Of a DNA stretch of 64,000 nucleotides, positions 27,498 through 36,356 are shown one piece after another (positions within the stretch are counted from its first letter, which is position 1; each line of letters opens with the position of its first letter). The DNA is from Pseudoalteromonas gelatinilytica (GTDB taxonomy: Bacteria > Pseudomonadota > Gammaproteobacteria > Enterobacterales > Alteromonadaceae). Position numbers and translations under genes: made by a program. The stretch spans positions 482,464 through 546,463 of the forward strand of contig NZ_LRRU01000019.1 in NCBI RefSeq assembly GCF_001641615.1. The letters are read 5' to 3'. Under the pieces are notes generated by a model that did not search any database, was not told the DNA's origin, and saw only the letters and a list, made by a program, of their open reading frames with translations.

Positions 27498-29156
27498 TTA
27501 AACAACAATATCATCAAGGTAACTTTCGATTACAGTTCTACCATCTTTAGTCAGAATTAACTCTTTAACTGATTTTCCTGTATCGCCAAAAGGCTGATTT
27601 ATGAATTGAATGTATGCACCTTTATGGACAAGAGATGCTTTTATTCGCTCTCTTAGCGCTTTTTTATGTTCCTTATCTTTGATTATTTTTTGTTGGTTTA
27701 CATGAAATGCTGTAGGCCTTAACTCTAAGCTTTGAAGCTCATGGACTCGTTTTAAAATGCTGACCTCGTGTAACTTAAATACATTAAACTTAAGTTTTGT
27801 TGAAGTGCCGTAGAGCTCTTCAGATTTATCGTAGTTAAGCCCATTCGGATCATCAGACTTTCTCAAATGATGAAGTGCTAAACGGGTTAAGTCTTCTGCA
27901 TGCTTAAAGTGGTAGCCGTTTGATACCATCAGCTCTTTTGTATTGGATTTAAAAAAGCTTCTACACATAGTACAAAATGCACCCGCAGAGCCTTTCATTA
28001 CAATCTGTTCGATATCACCTTTTACTGCATCAAATGGAGAATAGTCTTTGATAATTTTATCGAGGGAGCGTTTAGAAAATTGCTTCATAGGGTCGCGTGG
28101 TTGAAGAAAAATGAACTCTTGATTGCAATTAGGTCGTGCCGATTCCATCCATGCCCTTTGTTCAAGGATAATAGTTCGCATCATTTTTGTTAGTGGGAGT
28201 CTGTATTCTTTTTGGTTTTTCATTTCACCACGTACACCTACGATGGATGACGGAAAAGTTATTAAGGTCGGAAAGGTAATACTATTCAGCCATGACCATT
28301 TCATTTGAGGAATGTTGATAGGCCTCAAGCCCGTTAAAATCATAAACCTGGCTGCGTTCTTCTGGTGAATGCATGGCGTAGTTGCAAGGTTGATCCACAA
28401 CTCTGCAATTGAATCTAAGTCAGTGTAGGCTTGGCACGGGCGGGGAGTATCAACTCGATCCGAAACATAATAATCATCGATGTCAGCAGCAGGATTACGG
28501 CCATTGTTAAACTTATTTTTGGCGAACTTCCATATACGCCTTATTTGAGCAAATAGCTCTATGGCTTGGTTGTTGGATTCGCTAGCAATAATTTTATCAA
28601 TGATTCGCTCAAGATCCCCTGCCGTAATACTTTGAAATCTCGTTTTCATATTAAAGTACTGCTTAAGCTTTTTTACTCTGCACTTATATGTTCTCAATGA
28701 ACCGGCTGCAAACTTTGTTGGTGCGAGTAAATGTCGGTTTGTCAGGTTCTGCTCATATTCTTTAAAAATAGTGTTTAAATCGGCGAATATCGTTCTTCCC
28801 TCTAATATCGTTTGTGTAAGCTCTCTTGCTTTTGCAATGGTGAGTTCTGGTAACTCCCCTAGCTTTACGTTTCGGATCTCTAATTTTTTTGGGAAATTAG
28901 AATAGAAGATGACCTTACCTTTTGGGGTGAAAACGAGCCGTAAATTGTGTTGTTGCTCATATTTAGACAAACGAACCAAGGGCTTATTTTTAATCCCTTG
29001 TTTTAAAGCAACTTTTCTCTCAAAATTTGAAATTATTTGAATCGCAGTAACACACTTTTTTATGTACAACATTGAAAAAGGTGCCTTCGTCTCTCTCCAA
29101 ACGGCTTTTGCTTTAATGTATTCGGCTTTTGTAATGGGTTTATTCGTGTTTTTCAT
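27498..29156 (-). CDS. Tyrosine recombinase/integrase (second paralogue)
   Basis: 552 aa. The catalytic pattern is MILTGLRPINIPQMKWSWL (Arg near 277), a degenerate box II in FCTMCRSFFKSN, LALHHLRKSDD in the place of LGH, and likely nucleophile Tyr in LNYDKSEELYG. A SAM-like core-binding domain is expected at about 150-240 (TYKCRVKKLKQYFNM). It shares the GxAGxxxTxxR and YDKxxELY patterns with the neighbour, so they arose by duplication. It lies closest to the presumed chromosomal junction, with its 5' end pointing to it, as island integrases usually do. Confidence 0.75.
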   Translation of the reverse strand: MKNTNKPITKAEYIKAKAVWRETKAPFSMLYIKKCVTAIQIISNFERKVALKQGIKNKPLVRLSKYEQQHNLRLVFTPKGKVIFYSNFPKKLEIRNVKLGELPELTIAKARELTQTILEGRTIFADLNTIFKEYEQNLTNRHLLAPTKFAAGSLRTYKCRVKKLKQYFNMKTRFQSITAGDLERIIDKIIASESNNQAIELFAQIRRIWKFAKNKFNNGRNPAADIDDYYVSDRVDTPRPCQAYTDLDSIAELWINLATTPCIHQKNAARFMILTGLRPINIPQMKWSWLNSITFPTLITFPSSIVGVRGEMKNQKEYRLPLTKMMRTIILEQRAWMESARPNCNQEFIFLQPRDPMKQFSKRSLDKIIKDYSPFDAVKGDIEQIVMKGSAGAFCTMCRSFFKSNTKELMVSNGYHFKHAEDLTRLALHHLRKSDDPNGLNYDKSEELYGTSTKLKFNVFKLHEVSILKRVHELQSLELRPTAFHVNQQKIIKDKEHKKALRERIKASLVHKGAYIQFINQPFGDTGKSVKELILTKDGRTVIESYLDDIVV

Positions 29157-29198
29157 TTCTCTAAAACTCAGGTTTATTAAGCCCTGCAGGCCTGTCGT

Positions 29199-29212
29199 TT
29201 GATCTAGATCAA
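29199..29212. promoter_or_regulatory. Perfect FNR/Anr-type box
   Basis: TTGATCTAGATCAA is an exact match to the FNR consensus TTGAT-N4-ATCAA. It is 43 nt upstream of the 552-aa recombinase start (minus strand) and 192 nt upstream of the ferredoxin start (plus strand). Oxygen-responsive control of either gene is possible; FNR control of the ferredoxin is the more natural reading. Confidence 0.55.
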
Positions 29213-29403
29213 CAAAATTTAGAGTGGGGTAAAGTAGAATGCGCGACCGCTTTTGTAACGGCTGCTCATAAACAGAGTGTGCTACGAATTGTGTTATTAT
29301 TTATCGAATATTTTTTAAACTAAGCTTGTTTGAAAAATATATGTGTTACATACCTACTCATGTAACTATTTGTTTTATAGTGATTTATGTTCGAGGGCAT
29401 TAA

Positions 29404-29658
29404 ATGGCATTACTCATCAATAACAAATGTATTAACTGTGATATGTGTGATCCTGAGTGCCCGAATGAGGCTATTTATATGGGCGCGAAGATATATCAAA
29501 TAGACCCAAATAAATGCACTGAGTGTGTTGGGCATTATGATAATCCTACATGTGTTAGTGTGTGTCCTATTGATTGCATCAAGCCAGATCCAAATCACCG
29601 TGAAACTTTAGATGATCTGGCTGAGAAATACGTTAAATTGACCTCCCAAGCTTCTTAG
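29404..29658 (+). CDS. yfhL: YfhL-family 2x[4Fe-4S] ferredoxin
   Basis: 84 aa, full length for the family. First cluster ligands CINCDMCDPEC at residues about 9-19, followed by a CP; second cluster region CTECVGHYDNPTC then VCPIDC. The insertion between the second-cluster cysteines is typical of the YfhL/Alvin-type ferredoxins. It is a small soluble electron carrier. It lies next to the presumed island edge and probably belongs to the resident chromosome. A GAGGG Shine-Dalgarno precedes the ATG. Confidence 0.9.
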   Translation: MALLINNKCINCDMCDPECPNEAIYMGAKIYQIDPNKCTECVGHYDNPTCVSVCPIDCIKPDPNHRETLDDLAEKYVKLTSQAS

Positions 29659-29766
29659 TTAAATCACCTTTCTTAATTCTTTTTGCTTATTTTAAAGTAG
29701 CGCCCTGCGTTAATTGTTCTACAATTTTATGAACAACAACACGTTAATAAAAAATCAGGGCGTTTT

Positions 29767-31086
29767 ATGTGGTTTAATAAATCCTTACAGGCTGAAATTG
29801 ATGCGTTAAAAGCTGAGCTTTATCCGCTAAAAGATCTCACTTCAGGTATTGATGAAGAGATGCTGGTGCTTAGGCTGCGTGCTGATGGCACAATGGCCTA
29901 TATTAACCAGAACTTTTTAGATGAATTAGGCTACTCGCACAATCAGCTAATTGACTCGCCCTTCCAAGATATTATTACTGAACAATCTCGAAATACTGAC
30001 CAGTTTAAAGACCTAAAAAACGCCATTGAAAATCAACAGCATGGTGTAGGGCACTTACAAATAACTCGCTATGACGGCAAGCTTGAGTGGCTACGATTAA
30101 TTGCTCACCCGGTACACACAGAGCAAGGTGAGCTTAATTACTTTGCTATTTACGGCACTGTGCTTACCGATGCTATTTCTACTTCTCGTGAACAGCGTGA
30201 CACTATTAATGCCATCTATCGCTCGATGGCAGTTATTGAGTTTGACCTTGAGGGCAAGGTTATTAACGCAAATGAACCGTTTTTAGAGAGTATGGGTTAT
30301 AAAAAAGATGAGATCGTTGGCAAGCACCATCGTATGTTTTGTGATCATGCACTTGCTGAATCTGCGGAATATGAGAAGTTTTGGCAGCGCTTAAGACGTG
30401 GTGAGTTTGTTGTTGATCGCTTTAAACGTGTTGACCGTCATGGCAATGAAGTGTGGCTTGAAGCTTCATACAACCCTATTTCAAATGATTTTGGTGAGCT
30501 TTATAAAGTGATGAAGTTTGCCACTGTGATCACTGAGCAAGTTAATCGTGAGCATGCAATTTCACAAGCGGCCGAAATTGCGTATGGCACATCAACAGAG
30601 ACTGATAGACTCGCTCAACAAGGGGCTGAGGTGTTACAAAACACCATGACAGTGATGAATGAATTAGCCCAGCAGATGGAGCAAGCAGCTCAAGAGATTT
30701 CAGCCCTTGATAAACAGTCACAACAAATTGCTGCCATTGTGCAAAGTATCAGCAGCATTGCGGAGCAAACGAACTTGCTGGCGTTAAACGCAGCAATTGA
30801 AGCCGCTCGTGCCGGTGAGCAAGGTCGAGGTTTTGCGGTGGTTGCTGATGAAGTCAGACAGCTTGCTTCAAGAACCTCAAAAGCCACTGAAGAAATTGTT
30901 GAAGTAGTAAATAACAATCAGTCACTTACGCAAAATACGGTAAAGGTTATTGAGCAAGGCAAGGTGAAAGCCGAGCAGGGTGTGTCTTTATCAAATGAGT
31001 CTGGCAAGGTGATGGAAGACATACAACACGGTGCCCAGCAAGTGGTTGATGCAGTTGGACAATTTGCAAATCAACTGAATCACTGA
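29767..31086 (+). CDS. Soluble PAS-PAS chemoreceptor
   Basis: 439 aa, no transmembrane segment. Two PAS domains lie at about residues 25-140 ([24 protein letters not shown]) and 150-265 ([17 protein letters not shown]), followed by a PAC motif LEASYNPI. The C-terminal signalling domain has the conserved MCP hairpin [20 protein letters not shown]. There is no HAMP and a short coiled coil, so it is a cytoplasmic receptor that may sense redox or oxygen through PAS cofactors and signal to CheA. No C-terminal receptor-modification pentapeptide was seen. It is a paralogue of the genes at 31283 and 38147, and starts MWF like the third copy. A terminator hairpin follows. Confidence 0.88.
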   Translation: MWFNKSLQAEIDALKAELYPLKDLTSGIDEEMLVLRLRADGTMAYINQNFLDELGYSHNQLIDSPFQDIITEQSRNTDQFKDLKNAIENQQHGVGHLQITRYDGKLEWLRLIAHPVHTEQGELNYFAIYGTVLTDAISTSREQRDTINAIYRSMAVIEFDLEGKVINANEPFLESMGYKKDEIVGKHHRMFCDHALAESAEYEKFWQRLRRGEFVVDRFKRVDRHGNEVWLEASYNPISNDFGELYKVMKFATVITEQVNREHAISQAAEIAYGTSTETDRLAQQGAEVLQNTMTVMNELAQQMEQAAQEISALDKQSQQIAAIVQSISSIAEQTNLLALNAAIEAARAGEQGRGFAVVADEVRQLASRTSKATEEIVEVVNNNQSLTQNTVKVIEQGKVKAEQGVSLSNESGKVMEDIQHGAQQVVDAVGQFANQLNH

Positions 31087-31087
31087 C

Positions 31088-31112
31088 AAAAAGCCTACTC
31101 AGTTAGGCTTTT
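31088..31112 (+). terminator. Rho-independent terminator
   Basis: AAAAGCCTA-CTCAG-TTAGGCTTTT immediately after the first PAS-PAS chemoreceptor stop. Confidence 0.65.
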
Positions 31113-31282
31113 ATAATGCTATTTGATTAAATCATTTCTTATTTTGCTTCAAGAAACTTCCTAATGTCTTGAAAGCGGCTATTTATCCAACTTTTTTACG
31201 CTAATATCATCGAACGGTACAGATTTAGTAGTCCTTATCGAGCTACTCTGTGATGATTTTAGTATTTAAGGTGGGATGATTT

Positions 31283-32599
31283 ATGTTTTTTACCCAGCCA
31301 TTGAAAGAAAGGATAGCTCAGTTAGAAGATGAATTGTTTCGTGTATCTCAAGTGAAAGATACATTAGATAATAGAATGTTTACGCTGGAACTTGATAGGG
31401 AAGGTCGTATCACGTTTGCCAATACGCAAGTATTAGCAGAACTCGGCTTTACAGAAGCCCAATTAATAGGAAAACCTCTGCTTGACTTGGTGCCTAGCAG
31501 CGCCAAAGACGCAAAGCATTACCTTCATTTTAAACGAGCTATTTTAGACAAATCAGCTTGGGTCGGTGCTGTTCAACTTTTAAATGCGCAGGACCAGCAT
31601 GTTTGGTTAAGAGCATTTTTTCATCCAATTTTAAATAAACAGCAGGGCTTTGAAAAGTTTGATCTTCATGCCAGCGTGCTGACCCGAACAATTGAAACAT
31701 CGCGAGAAAATAAAGACTTAGTGAAAGCAATTAATCGCTCTATGGCAGTTATTGAGTTTGATTTAGAAGGCCATGTTTTAAAAGCGAATGAGCAATTTCT
31801 CGCGGGGGTTGGTTATACAAAAGACGAAATTATCGGTAAACATCACCGGATGTTTTGTGAACCAGCCGAAGCAAATTCAACTGGCTATGCTGAGTTTTGG
31901 CAGAAATTACAAAAAGGCCAATTTATCTCGTCACGATTTAAGCGGGTGAATAAATTTGGTGAACCCATTTGGTTGGAGGCGACTTACAATCCGGTTTTTA
32001 ACGAGCAAGATGTGCTTTATAAAGTCGTTAAGTTTGCAACTGTGATCACCGAACAAGTGAATTTAGAAATGGCTGTGTCTCAAGCGGCTGACATCGCTTA
32101 CGGCACATCCACCGAAACTGATAAAGCAGCAAAACAAGGTGCCACTGTTTTAGATGAAATGGTTCATGTAATGGACGATTTAGCGAAGCAAATGGAACAA
32201 GCCGCAGCTGAAATGGCCGAGCTCGATAAGCAATCGCAGCACATTGCTGCCATCGTACAAAGTATTAGTAGTATTGCGGAACAAACAAACTTATTAGCGC
32301 TAAATGCGGCAATTGAAGCGGCTCGTGCTGGCGAGCAAGGCCGAAGTTTTGCAGTGGTGGCTGATGAAGTACGGCAACTTGCTTTAAGAACCTCTAATTC
32401 GACAGTTGAGATTGTTGATGTTGTAAAACAAAATAGGTCTTTGACTAAACATACGGTTGAAGTAATCGAATTAGGAAAAACGAAAGCTGAGCTGGGTTTT
32501 AACCTCGCCTCTGAGTCAGGAAATGTGATGAGCGACATTCAACATGGCGCTCAAAAAGTGGTGGATGCAGTTGGCCAGTTTTCTCAAAAGATAAAGTAA
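31283..32599 (+). CDS. Soluble PAS-PAS chemoreceptor (paralogue)
   Basis: 438 aa, no transmembrane segment. Same layout as the preceding gene: two PAS domains (DREGRITFANTQVLAEL and [17 protein letters not shown]), PAC motif LEATYNPV, MCP hairpin with [20 protein letters not shown]. The high similarity in the second PAS and signalling domains, and lower in the first PAS, suggests tandem duplication followed by divergence of the N-terminal sensor. It ends 2 nt before the convergent DUF2805 gene. One position in the hairpin reads EQGRSFAVV instead of the usual RGF. Confidence 0.87.
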   Translation: MFFTQPLKERIAQLEDELFRVSQVKDTLDNRMFTLELDREGRITFANTQVLAELGFTEAQLIGKPLLDLVPSSAKDAKHYLHFKRAILDKSAWVGAVQLLNAQDQHVWLRAFFHPILNKQQGFEKFDLHASVLTRTIETSRENKDLVKAINRSMAVIEFDLEGHVLKANEQFLAGVGYTKDEIIGKHHRMFCEPAEANSTGYAEFWQKLQKGQFISSRFKRVNKFGEPIWLEATYNPVFNEQDVLYKVVKFATVITEQVNLEMAVSQAADIAYGTSTETDKAAKQGATVLDEMVHVMDDLAKQMEQAAAEMAELDKQSQHIAAIVQSISSIAEQTNLLALNAAIEAARAGEQGRSFAVVADEVRQLALRTSNSTVEIVDVVKQNRSLTKHTVEVIELGKTKAELGFNLASESGNVMSDIQHGAQKVVDAVGQFSQKIK

Positions 32600-32601
32600 T
32601 T

Positions 32602-32853
32602 TTATCTATGTTTATATTGGGTTTTACAGTAACCACGGGATATATCTGGATGGCGTAGTTTTAAGTGTTTGCTTTGCCTACCCGCTGCGCGTTTTCGCCA
32701 AAGTTTAAAACTCGAAGGTGTTAATTGCTCACGCATTAGCGCGATAACGTTTTTTTCGTTTAAACCAAACTGTTGGTTTATTGCTTCAAACGGGGTTCTG
32801 TCTTCCCACGCCATCTCTATGATACGTGATACTTCATGATCTAAATGCTGCAT
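32602..32853 (-). CDS. TIGR03643/DUF2805 family protein
   Basis: 83 aa. The opening LDHEVSRIIEMAWEDRTPFEAI and the LNEKNVIALMREQLTPSSF segment followed by WRKRAAGR are the hallmarks of TIGR03643. Function is unknown; the charged helix and Arg-rich end suggest nucleic-acid binding. It is convergent with the second chemoreceptor gene, with a GGAG-type ribosome site ahead. Confidence 0.85.
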   Translation of the reverse strand: MQHLDHEVSRIIEMAWEDRTPFEAINQQFGLNEKNVIALMREQLTPSSFKLWRKRAAGRQSKHLKLRHPDISRGYCKTQYKHR

Positions 32854-32898
32854 TACGGCTCCTTTTTATAGTCTATACGTATTTGCAGCAGATTTAGA

Positions 32899-33783
32899 TT
32901 ATAAGATATCGTGTTGCCAGTGCTCTGCTAAAAAGTCGATGAACGCTCTGACCACATTTTGTTGGAAGTTACGTGATAAATACACCGCCCATAAGTGAGA
33001 GCCTATAGTTGTATGCTCTGGCAGTACTTTAACAAGCTCACCTGATGCCAAATAGTCATTGGCGAGATCGCAGGGTAGGTGAGCAATCCCCATTCCTTGT
33101 TTTGCAGCTTTTAGAAGTACACCCATATCGTTGGCAACAATGTTGCCCTTCACGGTCACTTTTTGTGTGTTGTCGTCGTGTTGAAATTGCCAAATAGTGT
33201 GTTTGTTATGAATAAGGCAATTGTGTGCGGTTAAGTCACTCGGCTCAAAAATCGGTGGGTTTGCAGCTAAATAATCGCTAGAGGCACACACTGCGGTTGC
33301 GATATACATTAGCTTACGGGCAATAAGACCTTCGTCAGGCTGGTGGATGTAACGCAAAGCGATATCAACGCGGTCATCAACCAGCTGCGATAAACTATCT
33401 GAAAGTAACAGTTCAAAGCGCGTCTGTGGGTGGCGCCTAGCAAACACTTCAATGGCATCAAACAGTTTATGTTGGCCAAGCCCAATCGGAGAGGCAACAC
33501 GGATAGTACCCACTAATTCGTTGTTATGACTATGCGCTCGGCTTTGTAAATCAGACACTTGATTTAATATTTGCTGGCAATAGCTAAGGGCTTCTTCGCC
33601 TTGAAGGGTCAAACTTACTTTGCGTGTTGTACGATGAAACAATCTTAAATTTAGCCACTTTTCTATATCTTGAATATGCCTAGAAACTTGTAATCGGCTT
33701 AAACCTAAATGCTCTGCAGCCTGAGTAAAACTGCCTGTACGGGCCACTTCGACAAAGCTAGTAATTGAATTGAGTTTATCCAT
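32899..33783 (-). CDS. LysR-family regulator
   Basis: 294 aa if it starts at the ATG at 33783 (MDKLNSITSFVEVARTGSF), the standard LysR start; an upstream ATG at 33804 would add seven residues. The N-terminal winged helix has GSFTQAAEHLGLSRLQVSRH, and the effector-binding domain follows (GTIRVASPIGLG). It is divergent from the NAD(P)-binding reductase at 33886, about 100 nt away, so it probably controls it. The effector is not known. Confidence 0.85.
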   Translation of the reverse strand: MDKLNSITSFVEVARTGSFTQAAEHLGLSRLQVSRHIQDIEKWLNLRLFHRTTRKVSLTLQGEEALSYCQQILNQVSDLQSRAHSHNNELVGTIRVASPIGLGQHKLFDAIEVFARRHPQTRFELLLSDSLSQLVDDRVDIALRYIHQPDEGLIARKLMYIATAVCASSDYLAANPPIFEPSDLTAHNCLIHNKHTIWQFQHDDNTQKVTVKGNIVANDMGVLLKAAKQGMGIAHLPCDLANDYLASGELVKVLPEHTTIGSHLWAVYLSRNFQQNVVRAFIDFLAEHWQHDIL

Positions 33784-33885
33784 TGGTATCTTAAAGTGAA
33801 ACAATGTGTATCTATATAGTGTATTTATCAGTAATTAGTGAACAAGTAAACTGCAATCATTGAAACAAACAACGGAGAATTCCTC

Positions 33886-34515
33886 ATGAAATTAGCAGTT
33901 ATTGGCGCAACAGGTTGGATTGGCAGTCACATTACTTCAGAAGCAATCGCACGTGGTCATCAAGTAAATGCATTAGTTAGAGACGTAAGTAAAGTAACCC
34001 AAGATAACGTTACTGTGACTGAATTTGATTTAACAAAAGACGATATCGCAATTACAGCTGCAGGTAGTGATGTTGTTATTGCGGCAATTGGTGGTCGTGC
34101 TTTAGGGAACCATGAAATTGTTGCAAACACAGCAAAGCAATTATTAAACGCGCTTGCAGGTACAGGCACACGCATTTTATGGGTGGGTGGTGCAGGTAGC
34201 TTAGAAGTGGCACCTGGTGTAACACTGGTATCAAGCCCAGACTTTCCTGCTGAATACAAAGCAGAAGCCATAGCTCAAGGTGAAGCACTTGATGTATTTA
34301 GAGCATCAACAGCAGATACAGCTTGGACTTTTGTATCACCAGCTGCGGTCATTTACCCAGGTGAGTCAGAAGGCCCGTACCGTGTTGGTGGCGACAGCTT
34401 CTTTACTGATGCAAACGGCGAAAGCAAAATATCAGTCACTGATTATGCTAAAGCGATGCTTGATGAAGCACAATCGGCAGCTCATTTAAATCAACGTATT
34501 AGTATTGCTTACTAA
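33886..34515 (+). CDS. NAD(P)-binding Rossmann-fold reductase (NmrA/YwnB-like)
   Basis: 209 aa. Dinucleotide-binding start IGATGWIGSHITSEA (residues 4-18) of the GATGxxG type, followed by VRDVSKV and a C-terminal KISVTDYAKAMLDEA. This is the atypical SDR family that includes YwnB and related NAD(P)-dependent proteins. A good GGAG ribosome site is 8 nt upstream. It is divergent to LysR, which suggests induction by a stress signal such as a quinone or aldehyde; that is inferred from similar pairs. Confidence 0.82.
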   Translation: MKLAVIGATGWIGSHITSEAIARGHQVNALVRDVSKVTQDNVTVTEFDLTKDDIAITAAGSDVVIAAIGGRALGNHEIVANTAKQLLNALAGTGTRILWVGGAGSLEVAPGVTLVSSPDFPAEYKAEAIAQGEALDVFRASTADTAWTFVSPAAVIYPGESEGPYRVGGDSFFTDANGESKISVTDYAKAMLDEAQSAAHLNQRISIAY

Positions 34516-34583
34516 TAGCGAGCCTTTCTTCAGGCTCATAAAATGGTATTCTTTAGCGATGTGTTAAGTTACCTATTTAATTT

Positions 34584-35606
34584 ATGAGCCTGTTATTTTC
34601 TATTGCACTTGCAACCATACCTGCCTTACCAGAAGCCGTCGCGAACAACGCTGTCGCCAAAGTTGTTATTGATGAACAAGCCTACTTTTTAAGTTTTATG
34701 GGCTTGAGCTCAGGCAAAGCACATACAGATGTTCACAATAAAGTGTGGGTCCTTAAAGTGGGCGATAACGCGTGGCAAGCGGCTAAAGCCGTGCCAAGTA
34801 CATTGCCCCTTACTGGTCGTCTAGCGAGTACCGCTGTGGGTGTGGGTCAGCATGCCTATGTATTTGGTGGGTATACCGTTAGCGCCGATCATCAAGAAAT
34901 CTCTACACCCGATGTATATCGCTATGATGTGCTCTCTAATTCATATACGCAATTGGCCAATATGCCTGTGCCGGTGGATGACAGTGTGGCGCTTTCGTAT
35001 CAGCAGCGTTATATCTATTTAGTCAGTGGTTGGCATAACGATGGCAATGTTAACCTTGTACAAGTTTATGATACGCATACAGATACTTGGCAACAGGCTT
35101 CGCCATTTTTAGGTCAACCGGTGTTTGGCCAAGCGGCGGCAATTAGTGGAAACACTATATTGGTGTGTGATGGCGTTAAAACAGAAGCGAATGCTGATAA
35201 ACGCCGTTCTTTCGCTGCGGTTGCACAGTGTTTAAAAGGCACTATTGATGCTAATAATCCATTAAAAATAGATTGGCGTACCGTGCCACATCCAACAGGT
35301 GTTGCCCACTATCGTATGGCTGCAACCAGTTTTAATGGCGACATTTATATGATGGGCGGTTCTGCAAACCCATATAACTACAATGGCATCGGATACAACG
35401 GGAAGCCAGCGCCAGCGAGTGATCATGTTTGGCGCTTTGATGTTGATAAAAACACGTGGCAAGTGATGCCAAAAGCCGATACCGCGAGCATGGATCATCG
35501 AGGTTTATTAGAGCACCAAGGAAGTTTGTATCGTCTTGGTGGTATGGATAATAATCAACAAGTGACAGCCGATGCACTTGCTTACAAGGTAAAGTTATCT
35601 CTATGA
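34584..35606 (+). CDS. Periplasmic kelch-repeat protein (NanM-like)
   Basis: 340 aa. N-terminal hydrophobic stretch (LLFSIALATIPALPEAVA) fits a signal peptide. Kelch-type blades with AYVFGGYT, RYIYLVSGW, and IYMMGGS motifs, plus Val/Asn repeats, are similar in layout to N-acetylneuraminate epimerase NanM. A sialic acid role is not shown by neighbours. The stop overlaps the Sir2 gene start (ATGA), so the two are co-translated. Confidence 0.7.
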   Translation: MSLLFSIALATIPALPEAVANNAVAKVVIDEQAYFLSFMGLSSGKAHTDVHNKVWVLKVGDNAWQAAKAVPSTLPLTGRLASTAVGVGQHAYVFGGYTVSADHQEISTPDVYRYDVLSNSYTQLANMPVPVDDSVALSYQQRYIYLVSGWHNDGNVNLVQVYDTHTDTWQQASPFLGQPVFGQAAAISGNTILVCDGVKTEANADKRRSFAAVAQCLKGTIDANNPLKIDWRTVPHPTGVAHYRMAATSFNGDIYMMGGSANPYNYNGIGYNGKPAPASDHVWRFDVDKNTWQVMPKADTASMDHRGLLEHQGSLYRLGGMDNNQQVTADALAYKVKLSL

Positions 35607-36322
35607 ATACACTCTATATTACTGGTGCGGGTGTGAGTGCCGCTAGCGGTATACCAACCTTTCGTGGCGAAGATGGCTTTTGGACCATTGGTAGCAAAAA
35701 TTACACGCCGATGGAAATGGCAACGCGTGCTATGTACGAAAGCAACCCCCGTGAATTTTTAGCTTGGTATTATCATCGTTTTGCAACCTATCGCCATCAC
35801 GGTCCCAATGAAGTGCATCATTGGTTGAGTGATAAAAATCTCATTACGCAAAATATTGATGGTCTTGATGGCAAAGCAGGTAACACCGACTTTATTGCTA
35901 TTCATGGTCGCTTAGATCAAATGACACTGTTCCACCATCAAGGTGACGATGTGATGGCTTTTAACGCGCCGTGGGAGAAGGTTAACGAAGACAACCTCCA
36001 CAACTCCTTGCTTGAGGTGTTCAATATCAATAACGAAAGCCCCAAGCTCAACGAGTCATTTAAGCCTTACGTGTTGTTATTTGATGAATACTACACTGAT
36101 CTTTATCGAATCTCTGAGGCGCAACAGCGTATGATCGATGCCGATAAAATCGTCTTTATCGGCACCTCGTTTAGCGTCAATATAACCCAAATGGCACTCG
36201 ATATTGCACGCAGTCAAGGCACGCCAATTGAAGTGGTTGACCCAGATCCTACTCACGTATTTCATCCTAATGTGACATATCACAAGATGACAGCGCTTGA
36301 GTATGTTCAGCAGCAAGGGTAA
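35603..36322 (+). CDS. Sir2-family protein lacking zinc cysteines
   Basis: 239 aa. NAD-binding motif ITGAGVSAASGIPTFRG at residues about 5-21, TQNIDGLDG and the catalytic His in AIHGRL are all present, and the later SVN motif (GTSFSVNITQM) is visible. The protein has no cysteine at all, so the usual four-Cys zinc ribbon of CobB-type sirtuins is absent. Activity as deacetylase, deacylase or ADP-ribosyltransferase cannot be assigned. It overlaps the kelch gene by 4 nt. Confidence 0.8.
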   Translation: MNTLYITGAGVSAASGIPTFRGEDGFWTIGSKNYTPMEMATRAMYESNPREFLAWYYHRFATYRHHGPNEVHHWLSDKNLITQNIDGLDGKAGNTDFIAIHGRLDQMTLFHHQGDDVMAFNAPWEKVNEDNLHNSLLEVFNINNESPKLNESFKPYVLLFDEYYTDLYRISEAQQRMIDADKIVFIGTSFSVNITQMALDIARSQGTPIEVVDPDPTHVFHPNVTYHKMTALEYVQQQG

Positions 36323-36329
36323 AAAATAA

Positions 36330-36353
36330 GGCGCTTATATTAAGCGCCTTATT
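36330..36353. terminator. Bidirectional terminator between convergent genes
   Basis: AAGGCGCTTA-TAT-TAAGCGCCTT with A and T runs at each end, between the Sir2 gene and the convergent carboxylesterase gene. Confidence 0.75.
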
Positions 36354-36356
36354 TGA

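Noticed and set aside
29160..29403. tRNA gene as the island attachment site
   Set aside because: No cloverleaf or tRNA-like 3' end could be found in this gap; the attachment site remains unknown.
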